Shown one piece after another: positions 62,279 through 64,000 of a stretch of 64,000 bases of DNA. The stretch spans positions 1 through 64,000 of the forward strand of contig JAUSTR010000008.1 of assembly GCA_030812955.1 (NCBI GenBank), written 5' to 3'. The translations under genes were made by a program, and so were the position numbers. Position 1 is the stretch's first letter. Every line of letters begins with the position of its first letter. This stretch comes from Bacillus alveayuensis (lineage in GTDB: Bacteria > Bacillota > Bacilli > Bacillales > Aeribacillaceae). The notes under the pieces were generated by a model. The model worked only from the letters and a program-made list of their open reading frames with translations, did no database searches and was not told where the DNA came from.

Positions 62279-62292
62279 TGTAAACGTTTTTG
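62279..62292 (-). promoter_or_regulatory. cre-like site upstream of msmX
   Basis: TGTAAACGTTTTTG on the plus strand (palindromic core AAACGTTT) differs from the cre consensus only at the last two positions. Confidence 0.4.
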
Positions 62293-62356
62293 TTGGCTTT
62301 CGAAAACGGACATGTTGCACGAATTGTGAGAATCTTATTTGTGCAAATATTACAAA

Positions 62357-63232
62357 TTATGATTGAAATTCATCAAATAATATTAACAAATAAACGGTGA
62401 ACGCTTCTTTAAATTGCCTAATATCAATTCCTGTTAACTCAATAAATTTATCAATTCGATATTGAACACTATTCCGATGCATAAACATTTTTTTTGCTGT
62501 CTGTGTAACGTTTAAGTTACATTCGATATACTGTTTAATAGTTTGAATAAGTTCGTGATCCCGAAACGCTGAGATCAGAAAATCGGATAAAAATTCATTT
62601 GAAAAGGGCTTGTCACAAGTTACAAAATGAAATGCTAACACATCAGAAAAAGTAAAAACTTTATTTTTTAAAGATAACGTTTCTTGAAATTTTTGTATGT
62701 ACTTTATTTCTTGCTGAATTTTATTTTTTATTGATTGATTTACTTGATGTAATTGTCCAATGAACATTTTTAATTGGATATAAAAATCAGATGTTACAGA
62801 CTCAACCAATTGAACAAGGTCATCTATTTGAACTGTACTGGAAGGGCTTTCATCTACGATCCACCCGTGTTGGCTACTTAACCAAACGATAGAAGGCTTG
62901 GAGATAACTCCTGAAACAATTTCTGAAAAGATTTCTCTTTCTTCAATAGCTCTGTTTGAGTAAAAATAATAAAATCGTACATTTGAAATTGATTCTGGAA
63001 GGAGCTTATTTTTATAAATATATTGATACCATTTTCCGTAATAATCGTCCTCATCTCGTTTCAATGGTTCAAAAAGGGTCTGTAATAGTTGTTCTTCCTT
63101 CTCTGTTAATCGAGAACGATGGATGCCAAATATTTGTCCATTTTCTGTTTGAAGCCAAAGATAATCGTTTGATTGTTCTTGGTCATTCGTTGTTAAGTCA
63201 TTTTTATAAAGTAATGCTAGTTTTTCTAACAT
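62357..63232 (-). CDS. PucR-type helix-turn-helix regulator
   Basis: 291 residues. The C-terminal 60 residues are the PucR HTH_30 domain (YIECNLNVTQTAKKMFMHRN then SVQYRIDKFIELTG). The N-terminal two thirds are poorly conserved and may be a sensor. Followed by msmX in the same direction; may regulate carbohydrate uptake, but effector and targets are unknown. ATG at 63232 after a GGGG-containing SD. Confidence 0.75.
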   Translation of the reverse strand: MLEKLALLYKNDLTTNDQEQSNDYLWLQTENGQIFGIHRSRLTEKEEQLLQTLFEPLKRDEDDYYGKWYQYIYKNKLLPESISNVRFYYFYSNRAIEEREIFSEIVSGVISKPSIVWLSSQHGWIVDESPSSTVQIDDLVQLVESVTSDFYIQLKMFIGQLHQVNQSIKNKIQQEIKYIQKFQETLSLKNKVFTFSDVLAFHFVTCDKPFSNEFLSDFLISAFRDHELIQTIKQYIECNLNVTQTAKKMFMHRNSVQYRIDKFIELTGIDIRQFKEAFTVYLLILFDEFQS

Positions 63233-63287
63233 GTGAATACCCCTTTATGGCATTTCAAATATCCATGTGTTTTAAATATTATAACGA

Positions 63288-63318
63288 AAAATGGCCTAGT
63301 GTCGATATATCACTAGAC
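63288..63318 (-). terminator. intrinsic terminator
   Basis: Minus strand: GGTCTAGTG / CACTAGGCC stem, then ATTTTTC; ends the small gene at 63334-63522. Confidence 0.7.
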
Positions 63319-63333
63319 CATCCGTTATTTATT

Positions 63334-63522
63334 TCATGATTCACATTCATAAGGTGGTTCTTCTTTTTCTAAATCACGTGCTTCTTCAATATTGGTCATT
63401 TCATAACGATAATGAACAGATCCGCCAGAAAGACCTTCATTAATCATACGATCAATGTCTAAATACGCTTGATCACGTCCTTCATAAAGACAATCATTTG
63501 TTTCATTCTTCTTTTTGTCCAT
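63334..63522 (-). CDS. small acidic protein of unknown function
   Basis: 62 residues, hydrophilic and acidic, with EGRDQAYLDIDRMINEGLSG and the end KEEPPYECES. SD AAAAGGAGG seven bases before ATG and own terminator support a real gene. The family resembles other short Bacillus proteins, but I cannot name it. Confidence 0.6.
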   Translation of the reverse strand: MDKKKNETNDCLYEGRDQAYLDIDRMINEGLSGGSVHYRYEMTNIEEARDLEKEEPPYECES

Positions 63523-63599
63523 GACGCATCCTCCTTTTATTAGGATGACATTAGTTTGTGAAAAAAGATTAAAAATATTTCATAACAAGATGCACCAAA

Positions 63600-63809
63600 T
63601 TATTCGTATATATGAAACAGCATGAGTTCGTGAATCTGTTCCTTTATTTTGCTTTCTTGTTCTTTTGGTGGTAAAACGTGTCCCCATTCGATTTCTCCGT
63701 TTGAATGATAAATGGCATTGTAATGGATACCATTAAAAAAGAATGAAATGCGCCAACCTGGTAATGTCGTTTGTTTCACTAATGGCTTATATTGGAAATG
63801 TGTAATCAT
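63600..63809 (-). CDS. yheE: YheE-family protein
   Basis: 69 residues: MITHFQYKPLVKQTTLPGWR, then alternating aromatic strands (SFFFNGIHYNAIYH, IEWGHVLPP). The pattern and place downstream of a YheC/D gene match B. subtilis YheE, of unknown function. ATG nine bases after AAGGGG. Confidence 0.65.
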   Translation of the reverse strand: MITHFQYKPLVKQTTLPGWRISFFFNGIHYNAIYHSNGEIEWGHVLPPKEQESKIKEQIHELMLFHIYE

Positions 63810-63878
63810 GCTTCATCGCCCCTTCACTTTTCCTACAAACTATATACGTGGTAAATCCGAAAAATTCCTGTTACCGAT

Positions 63879-64000
63879 TCATGATTGAACTTTTTCATGA
63901 TAGCCTAATTGATAAAATAAATTCGTTAATCGGGCTAAACCTTTTTGAAAAATCTTTTTTTCATCAAATTTCATGGGTTTTGAATTTACTTCAAACACGT
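63879..64000 (-). CDS. YheC/YheD-type ATP-grasp protein, 3' end only
   Basis: The minus-strand frame ending at the TGA 63879-63881 reads VFEVNSKPMKFDEKKIFQKG, then a helix RLTNLFYQLGYHEKVQS. The (F/L)EVNSxP strand is the end of the ATP-grasp metal site in YheC/YheD endospore-coat-associated proteins. The gene continues beyond the window. It is the presumed upstream gene of the yheE operon. Confidence 0.65.
   Translation of the reverse strand, partial: VFEVNSKPMKFDEKKIFQKGLARLTNLFYQLGYHEKVQS

Overview
The window is chromosomal DNA of a low-GC, endospore-forming member of the Bacillaceae. Evidence: SpoVR, an alpha/beta-type SASP, CotF-like coat proteins, GlpP antitermination, CcpA cre sites, BirA, NsrR and CadC operators, AGGAGG-type ribosome binding sites, and frequent GTG and TTG starts. 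Gene order broadly follows the Bacillus subtilis yhc-yhd-yhe region (yhcS-yhcT-yhcU, yhcV, glpPFKD-pgcA, yhdB, spoVR, a crcB pair, nhaC, hemAT, sspB, yheE-yheC/D). Blocks absent from that backbone are inserted: modAB, cadCA, a molybdenum-hydroxylase catabolic operon, nrdAB and thiMDE. Species cannot be fixed from sequence alone.

Layout. 0-8.4 kb: yidC2 (yqjG) with its stalling-peptide gene mifM, scraps of dead genes, bioY under a BirA operator, an acidic secreted protein, a class D sortase, an RluA enzyme, a BdbC/thioredoxin-like pair and a CBS protein. 8.7-15.9 kb: glycerol regulon glpP-glpFK-glpD with two antiterminator leaders, then pgcA. 15.9-30.5 kb: PadR/ChrA, NsrR/Hmp, a ferritin-like protein, SpoVR, a rhodanese-like protein with a CstR-like operator, modAB, an AI-2E family protein, cadCA and two crcB genes.

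31.0-42.7 kb is the most interesting block. It holds moaA, a REC-AraC regulator, XdhC, a MocA-like nucleotidyltransferase, a three-subunit molybdenum hydroxylase with CoxG, an acyl-CoA ligase, a crotonase-family enzyme and a BenE-type importer. The combination (acid import, CoA activation, hydroxylation of an acyl-CoA, crotonase-family hydrolysis) matches the furoate pathway HmfABCDE described in Cupriavidus. I propose a Gram-positive 2-furoate (or related aromatic acid) route that ends at 2-oxoglutarate, bundled with its own cofactor-maturation genes.

43.0-64.0 kb: class I ribonucleotide reductase nrdAB on the minus strand, controlled by tandem NrdR boxes, an adenosylcobalamin riboswitch and a terminator; Hsp20; a TPP riboswitch with thiMDE; NhaC; HemAT; a 1.2 kb repeat-rich segment with a transposase remnant and a 52-bp tandem array; cystine transporter tcyABC; a glycolipid-type glycosyltransferase; coat and SASP genes; MsmX; and the end of a YheC/D gene cut by the window edge.

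A dispersed inverted-terminal-repeat element of about 190 bp, with ISL3-like ends and apparent 8-bp target duplications, occurs in three near-complete and three partial copies. Several gene fragments (ArsI, malic enzyme, histidine kinase, ArsB, transposase) show ongoing decay between the intact operons. No rRNA, confident tRNA, CRISPR array or complete insertion sequence was seen.
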